A stretch of DNA of 64,000 bases from an uncultured Acidobacteriota bacterium. Lineage in GTDB: Bacteria > Acidobacteriota > Blastocatellia > RBC074. Shown here one piece after another: positions 8,686-17,207 of this stretch. Below the pieces are notes generated by a model, which saw nothing but the letters and a program-made list of their open reading frames with translations, did not search any database and was not told the origin of the DNA. The position numbers were made by a program, and so were the translations under genes. The first letter of the stretch is position 1, and each line of letters starts with the position of its first letter. Where the stretch lies: the NCBI GenBank assembly GCA_902825875.1, contig CADECP010000034.1, positions 1-64,000 of the forward strand, written 5' to 3'.

Positions 8686-10242
8686 ATGGAGAATTTTACT
8701 TCCAACACCAGCGAATTGCTTGAACGTTATCGTCGTTCACGACGGCGCGCGCTTGTGGCATCAGCGATTGCCGTCGCAGCCTGCTTTCTTGCCATTGGCG
8801 TGATTCTGGGCGTTGCAGTGACTCGCCAATCTCAATCTGTCAAAGCAGGCGACAAAGAGATCAATTCGGAATTGTCTTCGGCGTTTGTCGAGGTCGCTCG
8901 CCAGGTAGAACCGTCCGTCGTCAACATTTCAACTGTAACTCTTCCCGTAAAACAATCGGCTCGTGATGCCGAAATGCTTTCTCTGCCGCGTCCGTCTTTT
9001 GACTCGTCGTTACCGCTGAACGGCAGTGAACCGGCGAAGCGTGGGAATGGGTCAGGAGTAATCGTTGATCCGCGCGGTTACATTCTGACCAATCGCCACG
9101 TAGTGGACAGAGTAGACCGCATCAAAGTTCGCTTTTTTGATGGACTGGAATTACCTGCTCAGGTCATCGGCACTGACACCGAAGTTGATCTTGCCGTCAT
9201 CAAAGTTGAACCGACCATCCCATTGACAGCGGCCAAAATTGGAAATTCCGAAAAGATGAGGGTCGGTGATTGGGTTCTGGCCATTGGTTCTCCGTTTGGT
9301 TTGGATCAGACCGTTACCGCCGGAATCATCAGCGCCAAAGAACGCGACTCCGCTGAGCTATACAAACGAGTCGGCTTTCAATACTTCCTGCAAACCGATG
9401 CCGCGATCAATCGTGGAAACTCCGGCGGGCCTTTGATCAATTTGTCCGGCGAATTGATCGGGATAAACACCGCCATCGCCACCAGCACAGGCGATTACAA
9501 TGGAATCAGTTTTGCGCTGCCTTCGTCCGAAGCAATTGCGGTTTACAAACAGTTGGTCAAAAATGGGCGCGTTGTTCGTGGCTTTTTAGGAGCGATGACA
9601 GACAGGGTGACGCCTCAGATTGCTAAAGTTTATGGACTGTCCGTTGCCCGTGGAGCCATCGTCAGCAATGTCAGCGAGACAATGACGGTAGAAGATAAAA
9701 TCGTAGAAAGCCCGGCAGCCAAAGCAGGCCTAAAACTCAACGACATCATTCTGGAATTTCGAGGCGAACGCATTAAGGACGATTCCGATCTGGTACGGCA
9801 GGTGGCGGTTGCTCCGGTCGGGGCCTCTGTTCCAATCAAAGTAATACGCGATGGCAAAGAAACCACGCTGACAGTTGTCATCGGTCAGCGAGCCGGCAAA
9901 ATTGAAGACTTGGTATCCGCTCAAAAAGCTTCTACTGCTCCGCTCCGACAAAATCTGGGCATTTCGGTTCAAACACTAACACCCACTCGAATTCTGGAGC
10001 GCGAACTTGGTCAGGTGATTGGAGTTTCAGTCATTCGGATTGAATCCGGCAGCATCTCTGATGAGGCAGGACTGAGGCTCAACGATGTAATCGAAGGCGT
10101 AAACCGCCAACCGGTCAAAAATGCCGAAGGTTTCAAAGAGGCGATCACCAGCCTCAATTCCGGTGAACCAATTGTGTTGCAGGTTTATCGGCAAAAACTT
10201 TTTCCGAATCCGCGGATTTTCATCTCGTTCAACAAACCGTAA
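8686..10242 (+). CDS. HtrA/DegP-like serine protease with two PDZ domains
   Basis: A 518-residue membrane-anchored periplasmic protease of the S1C (HtrA/DegQ/DegS) family, which degrades or senses misfolded envelope proteins. The basic stretch RYRRSRRRA is followed by one membrane helix at about 25-47. The trypsin-like domain holds the full triad: His138 in NRHVV, Asp168 in EVDLAVI and Ser246 in GNSGGPL. Two PDZ domains follow (about 300-400 and 415-515), including the GFLGAM and AGLKLNDI segments. The ATG at 8686 was chosen; an in-frame TTG at 8644 would add 14 residues but has no SD, while AGAGG stands very close to the ATG, so the start is not certain. The next gene is a peptidoglycan-binding protein, and a sigma/anti-sigma pair follows, suggesting an envelope-maintenance neighbourhood. 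Confidence 0.92.
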   Translation: MENFTSNTSELLERYRRSRRRALVASAIAVAACFLAIGVILGVAVTRQSQSVKAGDKEINSELSSAFVEVARQVEPSVVNISTVTLPVKQSARDAEMLSLPRPSFDSSLPLNGSEPAKRGNGSGVIVDPRGYILTNRHVVDRVDRIKVRFFDGLELPAQVIGTDTEVDLAVIKVEPTIPLTAAKIGNSEKMRVGDWVLAIGSPFGLDQTVTAGIISAKERDSAELYKRVGFQYFLQTDAAINRGNSGGPLINLSGELIGINTAIATSTGDYNGISFALPSSEAIAVYKQLVKNGRVVRGFLGAMTDRVTPQIAKVYGLSVARGAIVSNVSETMTVEDKIVESPAAKAGLKLNDIILEFRGERIKDDSDLVRQVAVAPVGASVPIKVIRDGKETTLTVVIGQRAGKIEDLVSAQKASTAPLRQNLGISVQTLTPTRILERELGQVIGVSVIRIESGSISDEAGLRLNDVIEGVNRQPVKNAEGFKEAITSLNSGEPIVLQVYRQKLFPNPRIFISFNKP

Positions 10243-10310
10243 GCCGAGTTACGCCGAAATTTTGCTAGCTCGACGAATAACAATCCCCATTGCCCCGGAG
10301 GTGTTTTTCA

Positions 10311-10904
10311 ATGTACTCACGCAGACTCGCTCAATTCCTCACGTGCGTTTTGGCTGCCGCTGTTTTAATCACTACAACCGCAATCACTGCGGAAGCCAAG
10401 CGTAAAAAAGGCAAAGCTGCCGTTTCCAGTTCAAAAAGAAAATCATCGAATCAAGCAAAAGCATCTCGTAGTCGTTCTTCACGACGGTCTGCCTCCAAAC
10501 GAAGCAAACGAGGCAGAACCAAGCTCGCCAGCAAATACGCAGAGCCAAGATACCAACCTGAAATGTCACCTTCGATTGTTCCCGATCGGATCGAAGTCCT
10601 TGAATACGGCTCAACCAATCCAACCGACCTTTCGAAATGGTTGAACCCGCCAACGTCCCAGAGCCAGCTAAGCAACGATGTCGGCACAATTACTCCGTCT
10701 CGTCGGGTAAACATTGACTCAATGCGAGTGACTCAAATTCAACAGGCTTTGGCCAGCAAAGGCTTTTATCCCAGCGAAACCACAGGGGTTTACGACGAAG
10801 CCACAATTGATTCGATGCGTCGGTTCCAGGCCAGTCAAAAAATCACGGCCACCGGTTATCCAACAGCTCACGCGCTGAAGCGGTTGGGGCTGGCAAGCTG
10901 GTAA
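10311..10904 (+). CDS. Exported peptidoglycan-binding domain protein
   Basis: A 197-residue protein with a signal peptide (residues 1-30, cleavage near AEA), a very basic low-complexity stretch rich in K, R and S (about 30-70), and a C-terminal PG_binding_1 domain (about 135-195; RVTQIQQALASKGFYP, then TIDSMRRFQ). The ATG at 10311 is chosen because GGAGG lies ten bases upstream; a TTG 21 bases earlier would include that SD in the coding region. It lies 68 bases after the HtrA gene in the same direction and is probably cotranscribed. No hydrolase domain is present, so it may be a wall-binding scaffold or a truncated form of larger domain proteins. The basic linker could bind anionic polymers. 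Confidence 0.85.
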   Translation: MYSRRLAQFLTCVLAAAVLITTTAITAEAKRKKGKAAVSSSKRKSSNQAKASRSRSSRRSASKRSKRGRTKLASKYAEPRYQPEMSPSIVPDRIEVLEYGSTNPTDLSKWLNPPTSQSQLSNDVGTITPSRRVNIDSMRVTQIQQALASKGFYPSETTGVYDEATIDSMRRFQASQKITATGYPTAHALKRLGLASW

Positions 10905-11341
10905 GTATTTTTTTGAAAATTAAATGACGACACCGCGAGCTTTTTGCTACGGCTGGCTCGCGGTGTACTTGGAAGGCTGCGGCAACTACCCAAAATCAAA
11001 TCGGCTGAGAACGCTGCTGATTACCGTAGCCCAATGGGATGTTGCTGACATTCCCATTTTTATCCGGCAAAGACCGCCTCACTCGATCCTTGCCTTTGCC
11101 CACACAATTGCAGCAGCGAAAAAACATTTCGCCGCTGCTTGATTTGCCTACTTACAAATTCGATAATCCCGGCGGTCGCAGTCGCAGACCTCAATTTTTT
11201 AGCCAACGGGTTCAATACTTCCCTTACAGGATGACATCTCGCAATTGAATAACAGACGGCAAGTGTCGTTTGAGTTTCAAAGGCTTGATTGAACTTTTTC
11301 GATAAACGATTTCAATCACTTGCAACGGATTCCCTGGCCTG
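10905..11341. other. Intergenic region between the PG-binding gene and the sigma gene
   Basis: The region contains a perfect 11-bp hairpin (10930-10940 with 10956-10966) and a weaker GCAGCG/CGCTGC-type hairpin near 11111-11140. A 72-codon open frame at 10924-11142 runs through the hairpin, has no SD and no recognisable sequence, and is not called. No clear promoter for the sigma gene was identified. Confidence 0.5.
10930..10966 (+). terminator. Strong hairpin after the PG-binding gene, possible terminator without a clear T tract
   Basis: ACACCGCGAGC at 10930-10940 pairs perfectly with GCTCGCGGTGT at 10956-10966 around a 15-base loop. It begins 26 bases after the stop codon. No T run follows, so it may act as an mRNA 3'-end stabiliser or a factor-dependent terminator. 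Confidence 0.45.
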
Positions 11342-11908
11342 ATGCGGACTAACTGGCAACCAACTCCTGACGAATTCAACCTGTTTCTTCGGTGGCTGGA
11401 TCAAGACGCCGAAAAAGCAGCCAACCGCTACGAAAGCATTCGTCGCAACCTGATCGCCATCTTCAATCGCAGAGGCTGTCATTGCCCCGAAGATTTGGCG
11501 GATGAAACTTTCAATCGAGTGATGCGTCGCCTGCCCAAGATGTTTGATACTTATGAAGGCGAACCTGCCCGTTACATCGTCGCCGTTGCGCGCAACCTGC
11601 ACCTGGAATACGTTCAACAGGCCGAAAAGCAGGAACCATTGCCTGAGCACGATCACACCGACCTGTCTGTTGACGCCCCTGATGACAGCAAAGAACACGA
11701 ATATGGCTGTCTGGAGCATTGCCTAAAACAGATCCCGCTGCCCCAGCGCAAACTGGTCGTCAGTTATTACAACGAAAACAAACGAGCGAAGATTGACCAC
11801 CGAAAACAAATGGCTGATGAACTGGGAATCGGATTGAATGCTTTACGAATCCGCGCCCATCGAATCCGGGCTTCGCTGGAAGATTGCTTGAAGCAATGTT
11901 TGCGGTAA
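11342..11908 (+). CDS. ECF-type RNA polymerase sigma factor
   Basis: A 188-residue sigma-70 family protein without the long N-terminal regions of housekeeping factors. Region 2 is recognisable at about 45-95 (PEDLADETFNRVMRRLPKMF, then ARYIVAVARNLHLEY). Region 4, a helix-turn-helix, lies at about 125-185 (LPQRKLVVSYY, then MADELGIGLNALRIRAHRIR). The acidic linker in between contains HDHTDLSVD. The ATG has no good SD. The following gene begins 84 bases later and has the features of its membrane-bound regulator, so the pair is read as a sigma/anti-sigma module. Targets are unknown. Confidence 0.9.
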   Translation: MRTNWQPTPDEFNLFLRWLDQDAEKAANRYESIRRNLIAIFNRRGCHCPEDLADETFNRVMRRLPKMFDTYEGEPARYIVAVARNLHLEYVQQAEKQEPLPEHDHTDLSVDAPDDSKEHEYGCLEHCLKQIPLPQRKLVVSYYNENKRAKIDHRKQMADELGIGLNALRIRAHRIRASLEDCLKQCLR

Positions 11909-11992
11909 AAATTCACTGGCGAAACACTTTCCTAACGCGCTCCTTATAGAAGCGGCAGAACACTTCTAACCATGAAAGGGGCTGAATATGAA

Positions 11993-13015
11993 ATGAAAAA
12001 CGAATTTGAAGAACATGACTCACGGTTGCGCCGCTATCTACTCGGCGAGCTTACGTCAGACGAACAACAACTAATCGAAGAACGGTTGTTGACCGATGAC
12101 AGTTACATGGAACAGATGCTGATCGTCGAAGAAGATTTGATAGACGATTACGCCGCAGGCAAACTTTCTCTCCAGCAACAGGCCAATTACCAAAAGTTAT
12201 TTTTGGCATCCCCCGAAGGCCGACAGAAGCTAACAATCTCCCGAATTCTGAAACAACATCTAAACGATTTCCCTACTGAAACGACCCATCAACCAACGTT
12301 TTGGGAACGAGTTCAAGTTGGCTTGGCTCAATTACTTTCTCCGCCAGTTCTGAAGGCAGCGGCAGCGATGTTGGTGTTGGGTTTTGGCGTATTCAGTTGG
12401 TGGGCGTTTTTGCGCTCTGATCTTTCAACCGCGATGACCGCGCTGAAGAATGCCTACAGCGAACAGCGGCCTCTCGAATTCAGAATGACAAGCTTTCCTT
12501 ACGCTCGTTTCTCCCCTTCAACACCTGCTCAAAGCCAAACAGTGGTGGCGAAGCTGAAAGCTGCCGACAAGGCTTTCCATAATTTGTTGGATGACAAGCA
12601 AACCGCCGAATCGCTTCATGAACTCGGTAAGTACAATTTAGCTAAGATGAATTTTCACGAAGCCATAACCATCCTTGATAAAGGATTGTCACTGGATCCT
12701 GACCAAACACCAATCAAAATTGACCTGGCTATCGCATTAATCGAACGAGGGAAACTCCGGTTATTGGATGCCGCTCAGGCAGAGAACGCTCAGGCGGACT
12801 TTGACAAAGGCAGAAAACATCTGGAACAGGCCATTGCCAGTTCCCCTTCTTCACTTGAAGCCCATTTCAATCTGGCACTGCTTCATCAAACAATGAAATC
12901 CTGGCCCGATGCTGAAAAATCTTGGAAGCAGTACTTGGCTATGGATCAAAAATCAGAATGGAGCCAGGAAGCCAAACGCTATTTGGAGCTTTCCATCGAA
13001 GCGCAAAAGCAATAG
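11993..13015 (+). CDS. Anti-sigma-factor-like membrane protein with periplasmic TPR repeats
   Basis: A protein of 340 residues. The ATG at 11993 is preferred because AGGGG lies 11 bases before it; the ATG at 11972 would carry that SD within the gene. Residues 1-90 resemble the cytoplasmic part of acidobacterial sigma regulators (LRRYLLGELTSDEQQLIEER, then VEEDLIDDYAAGKLS) but lack the HxxxCxxC zinc finger. One membrane helix lies at about 118-138 (KAAAAMLVLGFGVFSWWAF). The outer part has TPR-like repeats (about 190-330; LHELGKYNLAKMNFHEAI, LEAHFNLALLHQTM). It follows the sigma gene directly and ends at a good terminator. The TPR part may sense a protein partner in the periplasm; this is inference. 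Confidence 0.82.
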   Translation: MKNEFEEHDSRLRRYLLGELTSDEQQLIEERLLTDDSYMEQMLIVEEDLIDDYAAGKLSLQQQANYQKLFLASPEGRQKLTISRILKQHLNDFPTETTHQPTFWERVQVGLAQLLSPPVLKAAAAMLVLGFGVFSWWAFLRSDLSTAMTALKNAYSEQRPLEFRMTSFPYARFSPSTPAQSQTVVAKLKAADKAFHNLLDDKQTAESLHELGKYNLAKMNFHEAITILDKGLSLDPDQTPIKIDLAIALIERGKLRLLDAAQAENAQADFDKGRKHLEQAIASSPSSLEAHFNLALLHQTMKSWPDAEKSWKQYLAMDQKSEWSQEAKRYLELSIEAQKQ

Positions 13016-13037
13016 GCACTCTTCCTCAAGTAGAAAC

Positions 13038-13081
13038 GCCTCGCTTTCTGACGTTCAAGTCAAAAAGTGAGGCATTTTTTT
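13038..13081 (+). terminator. Rho-independent terminator
   Basis: GCCTCGCTTT at 13038-13047 pairs with AAAGTGAGGC at 13064-13073 with one G-T pair, and a run of seven T follows. It closes the sigma/anti-sigma transcript and lies between convergent genes. Confidence 0.88.
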
Positions 13082-13101
13082 ATTCCTGCCGAGCTTCACA
13101 T

Positions 13102-13599
13102 CTACTCAAGATAAGGTTCGCCAGCATCCACAGGTCTGGGTGTGAGGTTGTTTCGCATAATGATTCGCGCGCAGGCATTCCAACGCAAAATCGAATCGTC
13201 GTTTCCTTCGGGGCGACAGGCTTCGGCGGCTTCAAAATGGCTCATTGCTTCACGCAAATATCCATAAGCATCGTGGCCGGAGCCGGGGCCACCTTGACTG
13301 AGCCGCGCTTTCGCCTGCCGCTCGCAAATGATTCCAGCGTAATAAGCTCGCTGGTATTCATCCTTGATGCGAGGCAAAACTTCTTTGGCTTTGGTGACGC
13401 CGACAGAATAACCCTTGGAAAACCGATCCGTCAGCGCCAACAACAGAGTCACGACGGCTTGTTGGTTTCCCGGCTCGATTTCCAGAACATCCAGACAGAT
13501 GCTTTCGGCTTCGCCTGGTTCGTTCAGCAAACGGTAATGCTGAGCTTTTTCCAAAGCCTGTCCAACAGCGTCTTTGTGAAGCGGTTTCAACTCAAACAC
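13102..13599 (-). CDS. TPR-like hypothetical protein at the end of the Sdh1-type operon
   Basis: A 165-residue cytoplasmic, largely helical protein of unrecognised family. The segments ALEKAQHYRLLNEPGEAESI and YLREAMSHFEAAEACRPEG look like TPR helices. No signal peptide, membrane segment or catalytic motif is seen. It begins with GTG, preceded by AGGAGG five bases upstream, and lies only 12 bases after the sdhB stop, so it belongs to the sdhC-A-B transcript. A role in assembly or regulation of the enzyme would fit the position, but nothing in the sequence proves it. Confidence 0.8.
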   Translation of the reverse strand: MFELKPLHKDAVGQALEKAQHYRLLNEPGEAESICLDVLEIEPGNQQAVVTLLLALTDRFSKGYSVGVTKAKEVLPRIKDEYQRAYYAGIICERQAKARLSQGGPGSGHDAYGYLREAMSHFEAAEACRPEGNDDSILRWNACARIIMRNNLTPRPVDAGEPYLE

Positions 13600-13611
13600 A
13601 AATCCTCCTGT

Positions 13612-14346
13612 TTACTTCTTGCCAGTCAGCTTGCGAATCACCCACATGATCGGATCGTAATAATCGTCCACCACACGTTCTTTCAGCGGAATAATCGCGT
13701 TGTCAGTGATGTGAATGTCTTCCGGGCAAACTTCCGTGCAGCATTTGGTGATGTTGCAGAATCCGATGCCCAATTCGTCTTTCAACAACTCCGTGCGCGA
13801 AACGCTGTCCAGCGGGTGCATGTCCAGCCCGGCAACACGAACGAAAAAGCGCGGGCCGCCGAACTCTTCTGTCTTTTGATGGTCGCGCAACACGTGGCAG
13901 ACGTTCTGACACAGGAAGCATTCGATGCACTTGCGGAATTCCTGCACGCGGTCAATGTCGTCCTGCTGCATGCGCCAGTCTGTGTTTTCGCGCGGCGTAA
14001 AGGCCGGAATCTTTTTGTTGATTCGATAATTGAGCGAAACATCCGTCACCAAATCCTTGATGATCGGAAAGGTCTTCAACGGATTGACGGTGATCGGTTG
14101 ATCCAGCGGCAGATCGTCCATACGAGTTTTGCACATCAACTTCGGACGCCCGTTGACTTCGCCGGAACACGAACCGCACTTGGCGGCTTTGCAATTCCAG
14201 CGTACAGCCAGATCAGGCGCCTGATGCCCCTGTATGTAATGCAGCGCGTCCAGCACAACCATTCCCGGCGCGACGGGAACTTTGTAATCAACGTGTCCGC
14301 CGCCGTCTTTATCGCCGCGATAAACTCTCAAAGTCGCTTCAGCCAT
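13612..14346 (-). CDS. sdhB: Succinate dehydrogenase/fumarate reductase iron-sulfur subunit (Sdh1-like)
   Basis: A 244-residue subunit that relays electrons from FAD to the membrane anchor. The [2Fe-2S] plant ferredoxin-type domain is N-terminal, with cysteines in CKAAKCGSCSGEVNGRPKLM followed by C. The C-terminal helical domain holds a [4Fe-4S] set (CIECFLCQNVC, about 130-140) and the [3Fe-4S]/third set (CNITKCCTEVCP, about 198-210). The CKAAKCGSC form of the first motif differs from the CREGICGSC form of the second set in this window, which supports a separate ancestry. The ATG follows the sdhA stop directly (TAA-ATG), with GGAGG inside the sdhA end, so translation is coupled. Confidence 0.95.
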   Translation of the reverse strand: MAEATLRVYRGDKDGGGHVDYKVPVAPGMVVLDALHYIQGHQAPDLAVRWNCKAAKCGSCSGEVNGRPKLMCKTRMDDLPLDQPITVNPLKTFPIIKDLVTDVSLNYRINKKIPAFTPRENTDWRMQQDDIDRVQEFRKCIECFLCQNVCHVLRDHQKTEEFGGPRFFVRVAGLDMHPLDSVSRTELLKDELGIGFCNITKCCTEVCPEDIHITDNAIIPLKERVVDDYYDPIMWVIRKLTGKK

Positions 14347-16074
14347 TTATTGATCCTCCGCCAAAACTTGTTTCAATTCTTCGGGCATTTCCATCAACGG
14401 ACGCTGCGCCAGATTCAAACCGCCGTCGGCGTTGCGCGTAATGATGTTGTGCTGTTTGCCCCACATTGCATCGTCCAGCTTTTCAAAATCCACGCGAGCG
14501 TGAGCGCCGCGACTTTCTTTGCGTTCGCGCGCTGACAAAGCAACAGCTTCCGAAACAATCAGCATGTTTTTCAGATCGTGCGCCAGATGCCAGCCGGGAT
14601 TGAACATCCGCGAACCGTCAACGCGGACTTTCTTCGCGCGTTCCTTGAACTGTTCGATGTTGTCCAAGCCTTTGGTCATATCTTCCTGATTGCGGAAGAT
14701 GCCCACCAAATTCTGCATGGATTCCTGCAAGTCACGATGCACGTCGTAAGGCGATTCGCCCGAAGTTCGCTCGAATGGTTCCAGCATTTCGCGCGCAGCG
14801 GCTTCGATCTGATCGTTTCCGACTGAAGACCCGCCAACGCCATTCGCGTATTGAGCCGCAGCCATTCCAGCTCTGCGACCAAAAACCAGCAAGTCTGACA
14901 GCGAATTTCCGCCGAGCCTGTTTCCGCCGTGCAAACCGGCGGCAGCTTCTCCGGCAGCGTAAAGTCCTTTGACCGTGGCAGCGCCGGTTTCAGCGTCAAC
15001 GTTGATGCCACCCATGACGTAATGGCAAGTCGGGCCGACTTCCATCGGGCCTGTGGTGATGTCCACGTCGGCTAGTTCCTTGAACTGGTGATACATGCTC
15101 GGCAGCTTTTTCTTCACGTAATCGGCAGGCTTGTGCGAAATGTCCAGGTAAGCGCCGCCGTGTTCAGAGCCGCGCCCTTCACGGACTTCGGTGTAAATCG
15201 AACGCGCCACCACGTCGCGTGTCGAAAGCTCCATGCGTTTCGGGTCGTACTTTTCCATGAAGCGTTCGCCCTGTTTGTTGCGGAGAATGCCGCCTTCGCC
15301 GCGCACGGCTTCGGTGACCAAAATGCCTTGCACGCCCGGCGGCCAAACCATTCCGGTGGGATGGAATTGGACGAACTCCATGTCTTTCAACTCGGCTCCG
15401 GCTTCAAAAGCCAGCGATTGGCCATCGCCAGTGTATTCCCACGAATTGGAAGTCACGCGCCAGGCTTTGCCTATGCCGCCGGTGCAAATGACTACGGCTT
15501 TGGCTTTGAAGACGACGAAGCGACCGGTTTCTCTCCAATAAGCGAACGCTCCGACGACTCGGTCGCCGTCTTTGAGCAATTTGGTAACGGTGCATTCCAT
15601 GTAAACGTCAACGCCCTGTTGGACTCCGCGATCCTGCAAAGTGCGGATCATTTCCAGGCCGGTGCGGTCGCCAACGTGAGCCAGCCGTTTGTAAGTGTGG
15701 CCGCCAAATGCGCGTTGCAGAATCTTGCCGTCGGGAGTTCGATCAAACAGCGCGCCCCATTTTTCCAGTTCCAACACGCGATCCGGCGCTTCCTGGGCGT
15801 GAAGCTGAGCCATCCGCCAGTTGTTCATGAACTTGCCGCCGCGCATGGTGTCGCGGAAATGCGGCTTCCATCCATCGGCGGCATCCACGTTGGCCATTGC
15901 CGCCGCGACTCCGCCTTCGGCCATCACAGTGTGCGCTTTACCCAGCAGCGATTTGCAGACGACTCCGACCGAAGCACCTTGATTCAAAGCTTCAATCGAA
16001 GCACGCAATCCCGCTCCGCCCGCGCCGATGATGAGCACATCGTGTTCGTGAGTTTCGTATTTTTCGTTTGCCAT
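14347..16074 (-). CDS. sdhA: Succinate dehydrogenase/fumarate reductase flavoprotein subunit (Sdh1-like)
   Basis: A 575-residue FAD-dependent catalytic subunit interconverting succinate and fumarate on the cytoplasmic side. The dinucleotide-binding motif GAGGAGLRA is at 17-25. His48 in KAHTVMAEGG is at the position of the histidine that binds FAD covalently. Substrate-site segments include FHPTGMVWPPG, TRDVVARSI and HYVMGG, and the FAD C-terminal motif LHGGNRLGGNSL is intact. No clear SD is visible; the 82-base spacer before the ATG is almost wholly a palindromic repeat. The gene order C-A-B on the minus strand and the short N-terminus resemble mycobacterial Sdh1 rather than the second set here. 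Confidence 0.95.
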   Translation of the reverse strand: MANEKYETHEHDVLIIGAGGAGLRASIEALNQGASVGVVCKSLLGKAHTVMAEGGVAAAMANVDAADGWKPHFRDTMRGGKFMNNWRMAQLHAQEAPDRVLELEKWGALFDRTPDGKILQRAFGGHTYKRLAHVGDRTGLEMIRTLQDRGVQQGVDVYMECTVTKLLKDGDRVVGAFAYWRETGRFVVFKAKAVVICTGGIGKAWRVTSNSWEYTGDGQSLAFEAGAELKDMEFVQFHPTGMVWPPGVQGILVTEAVRGEGGILRNKQGERFMEKYDPKRMELSTRDVVARSIYTEVREGRGSEHGGAYLDISHKPADYVKKKLPSMYHQFKELADVDITTGPMEVGPTCHYVMGGINVDAETGAATVKGLYAAGEAAAGLHGGNRLGGNSLSDLLVFGRRAGMAAAQYANGVGGSSVGNDQIEAAAREMLEPFERTSGESPYDVHRDLQESMQNLVGIFRNQEDMTKGLDNIEQFKERAKKVRVDGSRMFNPGWHLAHDLKNMLIVSEAVALSARERKESRGAHARVDFEKLDDAMWGKQHNIITRNADGGLNLAQRPLMEMPEELKQVLAEDQ

Positions 16075-16090
16075 GATTGTCAGGTAAGAG

Positions 16091-16157
16091 GTCAGTACCG
16101 CGACCGGTAGGGAGCGACGATCACAATCACACGCTTGCTACCGCGCGCGGTACTGAC
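16091..16157. repeat. Palindromic element between sdhC and sdhA (relative of family A)
   Basis: GTCAGTACCGCG starts the left arm (16091-16116); the right arm is 16132-16157. The 26-base arms differ at four positions and enclose 15 bases. The element fills the sdhC-sdhA spacer and its right end reaches the sdhC stop codon. The core GGTAG..AGCG recalls the copies at 17937 and 41609. Confidence 0.7.
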
Positions 16158-16921
16158 TAAAACAGTCTCAGGTCAGTAATCGTGCCTTCACACAGCAGCT
16201 TGATGTACAGGTCGGTCAAACCGACAGACACCAAACTCGCCCAGGCGAAAAGCATGTGGCGTTCATTCAGGATGCTGACGCCTTTCCATGCCTTGTGGCG
16301 CGCGCCGCCAGCGACTTCGCAGGAAAAACAATCCAGCTTGCCGCCGATGATGTGTCGCAGCGAATGACAGGAAAAGGTGTAACAGCTCAGCAAAACAACG
16401 TTCACCGTCATCACCAGCGAGCCGACGCCAACGCCGAAACCGTCAGCAAAGAAAAACGCTTTAACGGCGTCGTAAGCCAGAATGATGATGAACAGAATCG
16501 CCAGGTACAGAAAGTACCGATGCAGGTTTTGCAGAATGAATGGGAACTTGCGTTCGCCGGAATACTTTCCGGCTCCAACGCCAGTCACAGCGCACGAAGG
16601 CGGCGAAAGAAAGAACGCGCGGTAATAAGCTTTGCGGTAGTAATAGCAGGTTGTTCGGAAACCCAGCGGCGCGCCCAGAATCAACAACGCAGGCGACAAC
16701 CAGGCTGGCAACCAGTGATGTTCGGCGTCAATCAGCGGCGAATAAAACGGCGACAGATAAGGGCCGAATTCGTAGCTCACGCCTTGAAAGGCTCGCCACG
16801 TCGCGTAGATGCCAAAGCCGCCGAAAACGATGATTACCGGCAACACTTCCGTCCACCACGAATCAGTTCGGAAGGTTGCGCCGAAACGACGGTCTTGCAG
16901 ATCATTTCGAGATTGGGACAT
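16157..16921 (-). CDS. sdhC: Membrane anchor subunit of the Sdh1-like complex, with a Cys/His-rich loop
   Basis: A 254-residue protein with about five membrane helices (about 27-43, 72-88, 135-158, 165-182, 222-240). It is not similar to the two-haem cytochrome b anchor of the second set. A conserved-looking cluster lies at the end of helix 4: Cys185-His186, His190, Cys198-x-x-Cys201 and His209 (YTFSCHSLRHIIGG, DCFSC). Mycobacterial Sdh1, whose anchor also has five helices, is known to hold a membrane-embedded Rieske-type [2Fe-2S] cluster, and this set of Cys and His could serve the same purpose; the assignment is inferred. The protein should deliver electrons to or from quinone. It is the first gene of the minus-strand operon and faces the second sdh operon. 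Confidence 0.85.
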   Translation of the reverse strand: MSQSRNDLQDRRFGATFRTDSWWTEVLPVIIVFGGFGIYATWRAFQGVSYEFGPYLSPFYSPLIDAEHHWLPAWLSPALLILGAPLGFRTTCYYYRKAYYRAFFLSPPSCAVTGVGAGKYSGERKFPFILQNLHRYFLYLAILFIIILAYDAVKAFFFADGFGVGVGSLVMTVNVVLLSCYTFSCHSLRHIIGGKLDCFSCEVAGGARHKAWKGVSILNERHMLFAWASLVSVGLTDLYIKLLCEGTITDLRLF

Positions 16922-17207
16922 CTGAATTCAAGACGGCAGACTGCGACAGCAAAACAACCGTCTCTGGTCTCCTTTTCTGGAATTGCGGACTATTGATTTT
17001 GAAGAAATGCTTCCGGCTTCAGAACGACTGCCGGAATGAATGTTTGGAAACGCGGCGTAGCATACGCACGAAGCCCAAACCCGTCAAACGCAAGTCAGGA
17101 AAATTCTTCCGTCGCACCGATTTACAACTTCCGTTGTGCTTGGTATTTTTCTGACCTTACTTCTCGGTGTCATCACCTAAACAACTTCAACTTAAACAGG
17201 AGACGAG

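Noticed and set aside
10924-11142. A 72-codon frame in the gap before the sigma gene
   Set aside because: It runs through a perfect hairpin, has no SD and no recognisable sequence features.
12922-14535. A 537-codon plus-strand frame across the sdhB region
   Set aside because: It is antisense to sdhB, the TPR-like gene and part of sdhA, and crosses the terminator at 13038-13081. The minus-strand genes have clear domains and SDs.
15088-16110. A 340-codon plus-strand frame in sdhA
   Set aside because: It mirrors the conserved flavoprotein gene and has no motif of its own.
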